Positions 37,460 to 45,661 of a stretch of 64,000 bases of DNA are shown one piece after another. Numbering within the stretch: the first letter of the stretch is position 1; every line of letters begins with the position of its first letter. A model generated the notes under the pieces. The model was not told where the DNA came from, did not search any database, and saw only the letters and a program-made list of their open reading frames with translations. Source of the stretch: Catenovulum sp. 2E275 (GTDB lineage: Bacteria > Pseudomonadota > Gammaproteobacteria > Enterobacterales > Alteromonadaceae); the NCBI RefSeq assembly GCF_025515275.1, contig NZ_JAOPFU010000010.1:37617-101616 (forward strand). Direction: 5' to 3'. The position numbers and the translations under genes are program-made.

Positions 37460-40400
37460 ATGAAAAACATACTTTCTAAAATTCATGCCGCATTGATACT
37501 CATATCATGCTCTACAGTAAGTTTAAATGCCTCTGCAGCATGTTATGAAGATATTGATTTTGGTGACTGGTATAATGATTTTGGAGATCTTTTTCTGACG
37601 GAAGCTGAATGTTTAGCTAGTGAAGATGGCGGAGATAGTGGAGGTCCGGTAGATGTACTAACAAGCACTGATATTACCCGAACGATTGATGCCGAAACTA
37701 ATTATGTTTTTCAGATGAGTGATTTCACCTTGTTTGATAGCAGTGGTAATCCGTTAGCTGTAACCGCAATTGCTTATAATTATAGCGCTTTCAACGGGGT
37801 TTTATATCGAGATTTAAATGGTAATGACACTTTTGATGGTGGCGATGAAGCGAGTGTCAATGGAAACTTATTAAGTAGTGTATCTAGTGGTTCGTTAAAA
37901 TACATGCCAAATAGTGGCTCGGGTGATGAATTTGATTATATCGCGTTGTTTTTATATAACGACATGTCAGATCCTGTACCAATGCTAACTACAATCAATG
38001 TAACCGCGGCTGCTAATAATACCCCTCAAATAGACTCAAATATACAAGATTATACCCTAGACGAAGATTTTACGGAGTTTGATATATCGGTTTCTATATC
38101 ACATGCTGATGAAGACGCTTTAATGTTAACCGTAAATGCAGACGATAATTCAATTTTTACGCTTACACCCAAATGGAATACACAAACACTACAAGCAGAC
38201 GATTATTCGAATAAAGAGCTAGTTTTAACAGTTACTGCCAAAGCGGATCAATATGGTAGCAGCAAAGTTACCTTATTGTTGATCGATGAAGCTAATCAAC
38301 AAGTGACAAAAGACTTTTTAGTCACAGTGAATGCAGTTAATGATGCGCCTAAAATAACAGGAACACCATCAACCTCAGTTAATCAAGGTGCTACATATAA
38401 TTTTGTACCTACAGCGACAGACAGTGATGTGGGCGATAGCAAAATATTCAGTATTGAAAATAAGCCAAGCTGGCTAACTTTTAATACAACCACTGGAGAA
38501 TTAAGCGGCACACCTAGCCAAAGCGATATTGGCACATACAGCGGCATAATTGTTTCAGTGACTGATTCTGAAAATGCAAAAGCGTCACTCTCAGCTTTTA
38601 ATATCACGGTCGTTAATGTAAATGATGCACCAGTTGTTAGTATGGCCAAGTCTTATACTACTGATGAAGATATATCAGTAGGACTAAACTATACAGTTTC
38701 AGATGCGGATGATGATTTAATAACTATAACAAGTAGTTCACCAGCTCTCGGTACAGTTAACACCGAAACTCAACCAATTAGCTACACTCCGAATCAAAAC
38801 CAAAATGGGACTGACAGCTTTACTTTAACATTTGATGATGGCAATGGCGGTATTGTCACAAAATCGGTGACAGTTACGATCAATCCAGTTAATGATGTAC
38901 CAGTAATATCAGGGGGAGCATCAAGCTCAGTTGACCAAGGAACTACGTATAATTTTATACCTACAGTGACAGACAGCGATGCGGGTGATAGCAAAATATT
39001 CAGTATTGAAAATAAGCCAAGCTGGCTAACCTTTAATACAACCACTGGTGAATTAAGTGGAACCCCTAGCCAAAGCGATGTTGGCACACACGGTGGCATA
39101 ATTATTTCTGTGACTGATTCTGAAAATGCAAAAGCGGCACTCTCTGCTTTTAATATCACGGTTGTTAATGTAAATGATATACCTCTTGTTACTATTGAAC
39201 CATCATTTACTACCGAAGAAGATACAGCTGTGACACTGAGCTATTCTGCTTCAGATGTTGATGGCGATTTAATTACTATTACTAGCTCTAAACCCGCTAA
39301 TGGAGTTGTAAACATTATAAATCAGGACGTTATCTATACTCCAAATCAAAATAAAAATGGAACGGATAGCTTTATTTTAACGTTTGATGATGGTAACGGC
39401 GGCATTGTTAAAAAAACTATTAATATTGAAGTTCATGCTGTAAATGATGCACCTGAAATAGGAGGAATACCTCAAGGTACAATCAATCAAGGAGCTAAAT
39501 ATAGTTTTATTCCTGTAGTGACGGACAATGATCAGGGGGATACAAAAACATTTAGTATCACAAATAAACCGACTTGGTTGGTCTTTAACGATACTAACGG
39601 TGAATTATCAGGTACACCTGGTCAAAGTGAAGTGGGTAAATACGATAATATAGTTATTTCGGTGACAGATTCAGCAAGTTTAACAACTGCACTGCAACCC
39701 TTTAGCATTGAGGTTATTAATGTAAACGATGCACCTGTAGTTACAATCGATGAGGAGTTAAATACTCCTGAAGATACCCCAGCAACATTAAAATATAGTG
39801 TGTCTGATGTGGATGGAGATACGGTGAAGCTAACCTATACGCAATCAAGTATCGGAGCTGTGAGCCTAAATGAAGTAGCCCATGAGATAACATTTACACC
39901 AACTAAAAGTGGTAGTGATAGCTTTACGGTAACTTTTAATGATGGTAATGGTGGGGTTGTTACAAAAACTATCAAAGTTATTACGACTGCAGTCAACAAA
40001 ATCCCAGTAGTTATAATTAATGAAACGTTACATACTCCAGAAGACACTTCAGCGACATTAAAATACAGTGTATCTGATCCGAATGGGGATACAGTTAAAG
40101 TAAACTATACTCAAGCTACAATAGGAACTGTGAGCCTAGACGAAGTAAATAATGAAATTATATATACGCCAACGGAAAGTGGTAGTGATAGCTTTATGGT
40201 CACGTTTGATGACGGCAATGGTGGGATTGTTACAAAAACTATCAAAGTTGTTATTGGCGCCGTAAATAAAGCTCCAGTAGTTACAATTGATGAGACGCTA
40301 CAAACTCTTGAAGATACCAGTGCTACATTAACCTATAGTGTGACAGATCCAGATGGCGACACAGTTTCAGTCACATTTAAAGAAAACACTGAAGGAACTG

Positions 40401-42265
40401 TAAGTATAAATGCAACTGCAAATGAAGTGACTTATACTCCTGCAGAAAATGTTAATGGTACTGATAGCTTTAGCCTGATTTTTGATGATGGAAATGGAGC
40501 TAAAATCACAAAAGAAATTAAAGTCACGATTGATCCCGTGAACGATGAATTAGTGGTTGAAATAGAAACCAGCTTAACGGTAGTTGAAGCAACAACAACT
40601 GATGCTGAAGCAGTAGAGTTAGCTTACAAAATAACAGACAAAGATGAGGATGTTATAAGTATAGACATAACCATTAACCCTGAGCTTGGTAGCCTTGTTA
40701 TAGATCGTGAAGCTCAAAAAGTTTTATATACACCTTTTTTAAACAAGTATGGCTCAGATAGCTTTACTTTAAAATTTTCCGATGGCAATGGCTCAATCGT
40801 TGACAAAGTTATCTCAGTAGAGATTAGTGCTGTCGAACGAATTCTGGAAATAAGTGGTGAGCCTTTGTTAACTATATACCAATTTACAGAATATAGTTTT
40901 GTTCCAGTGGTTAGTGAAAGTGCCAACGAAGCTGAAAATACTTTTACTATAACCAATAAGCCTGATTGGTTGGAGTTTGATAGTTCAACTGGCAAATTAA
41001 GTGGAACACCAAAAGTAGTAGGTGATTACACAGGTATAACGATTACAGTAAATAATGGTTCTAAAAGTGCTACTTTACCGGCTTTTGCTATTGAAGTACT
41101 TGAACCGGTGATCCAAGTTGCAGAGGCTGACAACGGGTATCTGTGGAATGAACAACTTGGCTGGATATATCTGCAAGGCTCTAAAACAACATTTGAGGTT
41201 TACCCTGATCATTTAGAAGGATATATATGGTCTCCTGTACTTGGGTGGATTGAACTTGGCAGCCAGCATCAGGCAAAAATTAGCCACACTTATCTAAATA
41301 CTTCAAGTTCAGATTGGGGTATTAATATTGACTCGTCAGGACAATTCTCAGGCTACGGATGGAATGAAAAAATAGGTTGGATTGATTTCAATAGTGATGG
41401 CGCACAAGTAAACCTGAATAAGGCTACTGGTGAGATTTCTGGTTATGCTTGGAACGAACAAGTCGGTTGGATTGCTTTCTCAAGTGATGTCCATACCGTT
41501 AAACTTAAGACTAAAGAGCCAGATCCTGTTGCGCCTTCACCAGGTTCCAATGCGCAAGATGCCATAACGTCTGCACAAAACGCTAATACAAATACAGAGT
41601 TGAAAGACACTACTGAAACGGATAATTCGTATGTTGTTACCACAGTAAAAGATGGTGTAGAAACAAAACAAGAAATATCAAAGAACGGTGATAATGTTGT
41701 TAAGGTTGCAAATGCATCTGGTGGCGCAACATTTGTCAGTAAAGATGGGACTAAGTCTGTTTCTATTAATCAGAATGGTACAACCCAAACATCAACCAAA
41801 AATTCAAGTGGAGAAGTGTCAACTGTTATTGCTAATGTATCGGCCGCAGTCAACATTACACCTAATTCAACAACAACGAGTATTTCATCCAATAGTCTTG
41901 ATGAAGGTAATAATGTCACCTCAATAAATATTCAAACTATATCTGAAGGTTCTAATTCGACCACTACAAATATCCTCTTAGCTAATGGTGGAGCAACGCA
42001 AGTTTCAGTTTATGGCCCAAGTACAACAGTCATTAATGGAGATGGTACAATTCAAACGACTTTAAATAGCAGTGACTATGGGCAAATAAATATGATTTCA
42101 CAGGTAAATGGTGGTGTATCAATTAGTGCAGGCAGCAGTATCAGCCAACCTGTAGTGTTTAGTCTACCATCTAACTCTACTATTGATTTGACTACAACAG
42201 GAATGCGCGCTATCACTAGCTTGCCTCTGACGGGAAGTGTGTTGGGGAGTAGAATATCAAACTAA
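37460..42265 (+). CDS. Giant secreted Ig-like/cadherin-like repeat protein
   Basis: A 1601-residue exported protein (signal cleaved near NASA-ACY). After an N-terminal region (about 60-190) come alternating domains: putative-Ig units (He_PIG type, e.g. FSIENKPSWLTFNTTTGELSGTP) at about 299-392, 483-577, 665-757 and 1124-1215, and cadherin-like units with calcium-type DxDGD motifs (SDVDGDLI, TDPDGDTV) and DDGNGG turns between and after them. About 1226-1345 holds four GYxWNExxGWI repeats. The last 250 residues are Ser/Thr/Asn-rich beta-type sequence. No sortase, RTX, autotransporter or Por tail is visible, so the export route is unknown. Probable adhesin or matrix protein. Confidence 0.75.
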   Translation: MKNILSKIHAALILISCSTVSLNASAACYEDIDFGDWYNDFGDLFLTEAECLASEDGGDSGGPVDVLTSTDITRTIDAETNYVFQMSDFTLFDSSGNPLAVTAIAYNYSAFNGVLYRDLNGNDTFDGGDEASVNGNLLSSVSSGSLKYMPNSGSGDEFDYIALFLYNDMSDPVPMLTTINVTAAANNTPQIDSNIQDYTLDEDFTEFDISVSISHADEDALMLTVNADDNSIFTLTPKWNTQTLQADDYSNKELVLTVTAKADQYGSSKVTLLLIDEANQQVTKDFLVTVNAVNDAPKITGTPSTSVNQGATYNFVPTATDSDVGDSKIFSIENKPSWLTFNTTTGELSGTPSQSDIGTYSGIIVSVTDSENAKASLSAFNITVVNVNDAPVVSMAKSYTTDEDISVGLNYTVSDADDDLITITSSSPALGTVNTETQPISYTPNQNQNGTDSFTLTFDDGNGGIVTKSVTVTINPVNDVPVISGGASSSVDQGTTYNFIPTVTDSDAGDSKIFSIENKPSWLTFNTTTGELSGTPSQSDVGTHGGIIISVTDSENAKAALSAFNITVVNVNDIPLVTIEPSFTTEEDTAVTLSYSASDVDGDLITITSSKPANGVVNIINQDVIYTPNQNKNGTDSFILTFDDGNGGIVKKTINIEVHAVNDAPEIGGIPQGTINQGAKYSFIPVVTDNDQGDTKTFSITNKPTWLVFNDTNGELSGTPGQSEVGKYDNIVISVTDSASLTTALQPFSIEVINVNDAPVVTIDEELNTPEDTPATLKYSVSDVDGDTVKLTYTQSSIGAVSLNEVAHEITFTPTKSGSDSFTVTFNDGNGGVVTKTIKVITTAVNKIPVVIINETLHTPEDTSATLKYSVSDPNGDTVKVNYTQATIGTVSLDEVNNEIIYTPTESGSDSFMVTFDDGNGGIVTKTIKVVIGAVNKAPVVTIDETLQTLEDTSATLTYSVTDPDGDTVSVTFKENTEGTVSINATANEVTYTPAENVNGTDSFSLIFDDGNGAKITKEIKVTIDPVNDELVVEIETSLTVVEATTTDAEAVELAYKITDKDEDVISIDITINPELGSLVIDREAQKVLYTPFLNKYGSDSFTLKFSDGNGSIVDKVISVEISAVERILEISGEPLLTIYQFTEYSFVPVVSESANEAENTFTITNKPDWLEFDSSTGKLSGTPKVVGDYTGITITVNNGSKSATLPAFAIEVLEPVIQVAEADNGYLWNEQLGWIYLQGSKTTFEVYPDHLEGYIWSPVLGWIELGSQHQAKISHTYLNTSSSDWGINIDSSGQFSGYGWNEKIGWIDFNSDGAQVNLNKATGEISGYAWNEQVGWIAFSSDVHTVKLKTKEPDPVAPSPGSNAQDAITSAQNANTNTELKDTTETDNSYVVTTVKDGVETKQEISKNGDNVVKVANASGGATFVSKDGTKSVSINQNGTTQTSTKNSSGEVSTVIANVSAAVNITPNSTTTSISSNSLDEGNNVTSINIQTISEGSNSTTTNILLANGGATQVSVYGPSTTVINGDGTIQTTLNSSDYGQINMISQVNGGVSISAGSSISQPVVFSLPSNSTIDLTTTGMRAITSLPLTGSVLGSRISN
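38390..38640 (+). repeat. Internal duplication, copy 1 (putative-Ig unit)
   Basis: This stretch is nearly identical in DNA to 38942-39192, offset 552 bp (184 codons), including many silent positions. It marks a recent duplication of an Ig plus cadherin-like unit. Confidence 0.85.
38942..39192 (+). repeat. Internal duplication, copy 2 (putative-Ig unit)
   Basis: Partner of 38390-38640. A second, more diverged internal repeat of 270 bp (90 codons) links about 39755-39990 with 40025-40260. Confidence 0.85.
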
Positions 42266-42306
42266 CAAAGGCCAGAGTTTGAGATACCGATGAGGCGTTA
42301 ATAATC

Positions 42307-42340
42307 AAAAAGGATATTAGCCAGCACTAATATCCTTTTT
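42307..42340. terminator. Bidirectional terminator between the giant protein and the beta-helix gene
   Basis: A perfect 14-bp stem (AAAAAGGATATTAG / CTAATATCCTTTTT) with loop CCAGCA, A-run on one side and T-run on the other. Confidence 0.9.
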
Positions 42341-42383
42341 TGATTTTATGGTAATGGCTTTGCCTTATTACGCAATTAATGAT

Positions 42384-43241
42384 TTAGTTTGCGACAGAAC
42401 CGCCACAGTCAACTGCATTAATTGATGAGTTAGGGCTATTGCGGATACGGCAATTTGTACTGCCGCGCGAAACGCCTTTGTTTACTTGTACATCGCTACC
42501 ATCCTGAATATAAATACCTTCTTTATTGGCGCGATAAATATCCACAGTATTAACTTCAATACCATAGCTGCCGGATACCGTAAATAAGCCACGGCCAGAG
42601 TCTCTTGAAAATACTTTTTCCACAAATAGGTTAGGTCCAGCATTATTGGCAAAACGCATAGTGGCGTAACCACCATTTTGATCATTGTTATAGCCAGTTA
42701 CTCGGTAAATAGAACCATTGCGGCTGCGATTAACTAATACACCACACCCGCCAGTATCGCGGGCAAATACTTCGCCAATCTCAAAACCATTTACATCCCA
42801 TAACTCTAAAGCATGGCCACCCTGATTATCAGCGGTAATGTTGTTTATGGTGACACTTAAATTAGCTGTGCCTTGATCAAAACGGATCCCGCCAACACTA
42901 TTTGGATTGTTCACCATTGTAAAATTTTCAATTGTAAAACTGCTACAGCCTCGGGCAAACAGGGCATATCTTGGACTACCCGTTACCGTTACATTTTTAA
43001 TGGTAACCCCACGACGATTCATGCAACGAAATAAACCATCATTAGTGATATTGCTGCCATCTATAGTTCTACCTCCAAAGTCATAAGTTTCATTATCTAA
43101 TAATGAAATTGATTGGGTCGGTACATCTGGTATTTGGCTGGTATCAGCCGCTAATGCGTGAGTACTGGTTAAACATAAAGTAAACAGGCCAGCAAGCGCT
43201 GATACTAATAACGATTTATTTTTAGATGTTGTTATTTTCAT
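42384..43241 (-). CDS. Secreted right-handed parallel beta-helix protein, function unassigned
   Basis: A 285-residue exported protein (signal cleaved near HALA-ADT). The mature part is a succession of short beta-helix coils: GVTIKNVTVTGS, SFTIENFTMVNN, LSVTINNITADN, NGFEIGEVFARD, NGSIYRVTGYNN, NLFVEKVFSRDS, YGIEVNTVDIYR and DVQVNKGVSRGS. This fold is used by pectate, alginate and rhamnogalacturonan-acting enzymes, but I do not see a known catalytic signature and cannot assign a family. Several cysteines (RCMNRR, GCSSF, GGCGV, NCRIR, DCGG) may form disulfides. It lies 47 bp downstream of the PL4 lyase gene on the same strand, so it is probably co-expressed and acts on the same polysaccharide. 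Confidence 0.75.
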   Translation of the reverse strand: MKITTSKNKSLLVSALAGLFTLCLTSTHALAADTSQIPDVPTQSISLLDNETYDFGGRTIDGSNITNDGLFRCMNRRGVTIKNVTVTGSPRYALFARGCSSFTIENFTMVNNPNSVGGIRFDQGTANLSVTINNITADNQGGHALELWDVNGFEIGEVFARDTGGCGVLVNRSRNGSIYRVTGYNNDQNGGYATMRFANNAGPNLFVEKVFSRDSGRGLFTVSGSYGIEVNTVDIYRANKEGIYIQDGSDVQVNKGVSRGSTNCRIRNSPNSSINAVDCGGSVAN

Positions 43242-43288
43242 TTTAATATTCTCTTATAATTTAAACGTTTTATTTGTTATGGCTTGGA

Positions 43289-44977
43289 TTAATCTAGTAA
43301 ATCTATCGCATCAACACTAATGCTAGGTGATAAATAACCAGTCGTGGTGGTACCACTAATTACACTGATAGTTAACTCATTCCAATCGGCTGAATTGGTT
43401 TGCCAAGCACTGGCAGGGATATCATAAGTAAATGTGGTATTGTTACACCTGTAACTACCGGTAGTGAGATTTCGAGTGCCAGGTTGGCTGGAAGCTGATT
43501 GAAATGCAGATGTCCAGTTATTAACGGTAATGTTCGGGCGACCGCCAGCAAATGCACAGGTTATTCCAATTCTTAATTGATGCGCTTGGGTTAATTGGCT
43601 AGCTGACAATTTAAAATAAATTTTGTGATCATTATTGATGTCTTTCCAAATATAAGCTGGAAAGGTGGAATCGCTGGTTGTGCCAACAATATAATTAGCA
43701 GGATCCCAGCTACTCATCCGTACATCAGAAGGATGCATGGTGGTTAACTTATCACCATTTAAAAACTCTTGTGGTGAGCCATCCCAATCTCCAATTCGCC
43801 AAATCGCAGCCGTATCACTGGGATCATTGTTAATCGTAAATGAGTTTAAAATAGTGGTATTGCCTGCCTGAACCGATACGCTTTTAGTGTCTACCGCTAA
43901 TTCTCCCTTGTAGGTGGTCATAGTGTAGGTACCGGGGCGCATATTGTTACTACTAAAATAACCACTGCTTGGATTTGCCCCCGTCCAGTATTGTGCTGTG
44001 CTATTAGCAAAACCAATTGTATAATCAAAATTGGAATCCATATTATTAATACCAACCCCAGCAACTCGACCACGGCCAGAATCAGCTAAATAACCGGATA
44101 ATCCCATTTGTGAAAACCAGCTTGTATCTGGAGTTAATGGCTCAGAACCATCGGTTACAACTAAAGTGTAATGGTTTAAAATTCCGGTACGGTAAGCTTC
44201 GGTTTGTGCTTGTGCATAATTAACAATATAAGTAATTTCTTGATCCGTTGAGCTGCCTTGGTTTAACAGGCTACGATAAAATGGCCCGCCGGAACTACCC
44301 TCTTGATTATCTTTAACCAACCATAGCCCCACAGCGCTACCGGTTGCCCCAATAAATTTCCAATCTATTGCCCGCATGTTTGAATAATGTTTAGAGCGTG
44401 TCTCACCATTATTGAGGGCAAAAATATCACCGGCTTCAACTGTTGAAACCGTTTGGGAAATATCTGAAGGCTCAGGACCATAAGGCAGTTGAGAGCGTTG
44501 CATACGTAAAATGTACCTAACGTGACCATGTACATCAGGTTCATTACTGAAATAGGTTCCCATATAAATATTAGGATAGCCATTTCGAGCCATATAATAA
44601 TGGGTTAAATCTCCAGCCTGCACCGTAATTTTAATAAAGTCAGAGTTAATAGTTTGAGCACTAACTGATACAGAAGACGTACTACTATATAACCAGTCAA
44701 AACCAGAATTTATTTGAGAACCTCTGCTCTGATTTTGAAACTCCACCCCATTAATTTTTAATGATGCAAGATCCCCTGGTGATTGAGTGCTGGAGCCATT
44801 ATCAGTTCGTCTGATACTAAAAACGACCCCTGCATTGGTATCTACAGTATAAAAATCTGTAGAAGTAGTTAACGAAAAAGCAGCAAAAGCTGAATTCGAT
44901 ATGGTGAAACAAATAAAAGACCAAATATATAAACCCCACTTTATATATTTTTGGTTTAATGTTTTTAAGAACAACAT
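43289..44977 (-). CDS. Secreted rhamnogalacturonan endolyase, family PL4, with altered catalytic residue
   Basis: A 562-residue exported enzyme (signal cleaved near SAFA-AFS) with the three PL4 domains: N-terminal beta-sandwich (about 33-280), an FnIII-like domain (about 285-380; SGRGRVAGVG, RPGTYTMTTYKGELAV) and a C-terminal carbohydrate-binding-like jellyroll (about 390-562; WRIGDWDGSPQEFLN, MHPSDVRMSSW, FAGGRPNITVNNW). It should cleave rhamnogalacturonan I by beta-elimination. Compared from memory with the Aspergillus aculeatus enzyme, the catalytic Lys150 matches Lys196 (ETRSKHYS), but the catalytic His210 position (SGHVQTE) reads YAQAQTE here, giving Gln256 at the same 60-residue spacing. 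The fold assignment is firm; activity is less sure. Confidence 0.85.
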   Translation of the reverse strand: MLFLKTLNQKYIKWGLYIWSFICFTISNSAFAAFSLTTSTDFYTVDTNAGVVFSIRRTDNGSSTQSPGDLASLKINGVEFQNQSRGSQINSGFDWLYSSTSSVSVSAQTINSDFIKITVQAGDLTHYYMARNGYPNIYMGTYFSNEPDVHGHVRYILRMQRSQLPYGPEPSDISQTVSTVEAGDIFALNNGETRSKHYSNMRAIDWKFIGATGSAVGLWLVKDNQEGSSGGPFYRSLLNQGSSTDQEITYIVNYAQAQTEAYRTGILNHYTLVVTDGSEPLTPDTSWFSQMGLSGYLADSGRGRVAGVGINNMDSNFDYTIGFANSTAQYWTGANPSSGYFSSNNMRPGTYTMTTYKGELAVDTKSVSVQAGNTTILNSFTINNDPSDTAAIWRIGDWDGSPQEFLNGDKLTTMHPSDVRMSSWDPANYIVGTTSDSTFPAYIWKDINNDHKIYFKLSASQLTQAHQLRIGITCAFAGGRPNITVNNWTSAFQSASSQPGTRNLTTGSYRCNNTTFTYDIPASAWQTNSADWNELTISVISGTTTTGYLSPSISVDAIDLLD

Positions 44978-45093
44978 AAATTTACCTTCTCTTAATTATA
45001 ATAATTACCTGCCATAGTTTTTAGATGCTGTCCGATGTGCCCTTAGGTTTACTAAATAAAGTTTTCCTCAGTATTTGTTTTAAATGAGCTTTA

Positions 45094-45133
45094 AAACACA
45101 TCATTGTGTTTAGTTAACATGACTAACTAAACA
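45094..45133. repeat. Two overlapping inverted repeats
   Basis: AAACACA-TCAT-TGTGTTT (45094-45111) and TGTTTAGTTA-ACATGAC-TAACTAAACA (45107-45133, inner arms perfect for nine pairs) share the middle segment, so only one hairpin could form at a time in RNA. They may instead be DNA operators. Confidence 0.45.
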
Positions 45134-45164
45134 ACCTCTTAATTAACTATTACAGGTTGTTAGC

Positions 45165-45198
45165 CTGCTTAATTTTTATTTGTATATAAATTAAGCAG
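45165..45198. repeat. Inverted repeat, 11-bp arms
   Basis: CTGCTTAATTT (45165-45175) and AAATTAAGCAG (45188-45198) are perfect inverse complements around a 12-base spacer, about 190 bp before the PL4 start. Confidence 0.5.
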
Positions 45199-45230
45199 TA
45201 AGAGTAAAGTCGTTAAATAACAAAAGATCA

Positions 45231-45270
45231 ATCTTTTTTGATCTTTTTTAATCTTTTTCAGTCTTTTTGT
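45231..45270. promoter_or_regulatory. Four phased T-tracts, likely curved DNA
   Basis: Units ATCTTTTTTG, ATCTTTTTTA, ATCTTTTTCA and GTCTTTTTGT follow one another with an exact 10-bp period. T-tracts spaced by one helical turn bend DNA intrinsically, so this is probably an architectural element in the divergent promoter. Confidence 0.55.
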
Positions 45271-45378
45271 TTCATTTATGTAACTTATTGCAATTTTGAA
45301 AGTTTGTAAACTTTAAGAAAATCCTATTTATATTACTTTTACACTGAGTTCTGTGTAAGAATTTTAAATCTAATCTTT

Positions 45379-45394
45379 ATGCATACGTATGCAT
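45379..45394. promoter_or_regulatory. Palindromic operator 1 of the rhamnogalacturonan locus
   Basis: ATGCATACGTATGCAT is a perfect 16-bp palindrome with central CG and TG/CA ends, the pattern of LacI-family operators. A near copy lies 153 bp downstream. Confidence 0.6.
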
Positions 45395-45531
45395 TTTTAT
45401 GGTAATAAATTTATTAACATTGTTTTTTAAGTTAATTTTAAACTTACTAAACTCATGATTTTAATAGATTAATATTTCTTTTTTTTAATTCTCAATGTTT
45501 TTTTTATGTTAATTATGTAACTGAGCTGTTT

Positions 45532-45547
45532 ATGAATACGTATGCAC
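45532..45547. promoter_or_regulatory. Palindromic operator 2 of the rhamnogalacturonan locus
   Basis: ATGAATACGTATGCAC matches operator 1 at 14 of 16 positions and keeps the ATACGTAT core. It lies 115 bp before the receptor start, consistent with repression by looping or by blocking. Confidence 0.55.
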
Positions 45548-45661
45548 CTTGTTGTTGTTAATAGATTGCTACCGCTAATATTAGCGCTAAGCTTGATAAG
45601 ACGGTTATTTCATCAAGCAGCAATTTTTATATTCAAATTGTCTATACGGCAGGGGATACAC

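Larger units (their letters stand above)
44978..45661. promoter_or_regulatory. Divergent control region of the rhamnogalacturonan locus
   Basis: 684 bases between the PL4 lyase (minus) and the TonB-dependent receptor (plus). It holds inverted repeats, phased T-tracts and two matching palindromic operators, listed separately. I see no coding frame I trust; the frame open from the ATG at 45542 starts inside an operator. Confidence 0.7.

Noticed and set aside
38383..40995. Several antisense open frames within the giant repeat gene
   Set aside because: They repeat because the sense DNA repeats; the products show no coherent domain or signal.
42384..43241. Naming the beta-helix protein a pectate lyase
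   Set aside because: The fold and context fit, but I see no PL1, PL3, PL9 or GH28 catalytic signature.
45542..45661. Extended N-terminus of the TonB receptor from ATG 45542
   Set aside because: The ATG lies inside the second palindromic operator, there is no SD before it, and the ATG at 45662 gives a proper signal peptide.
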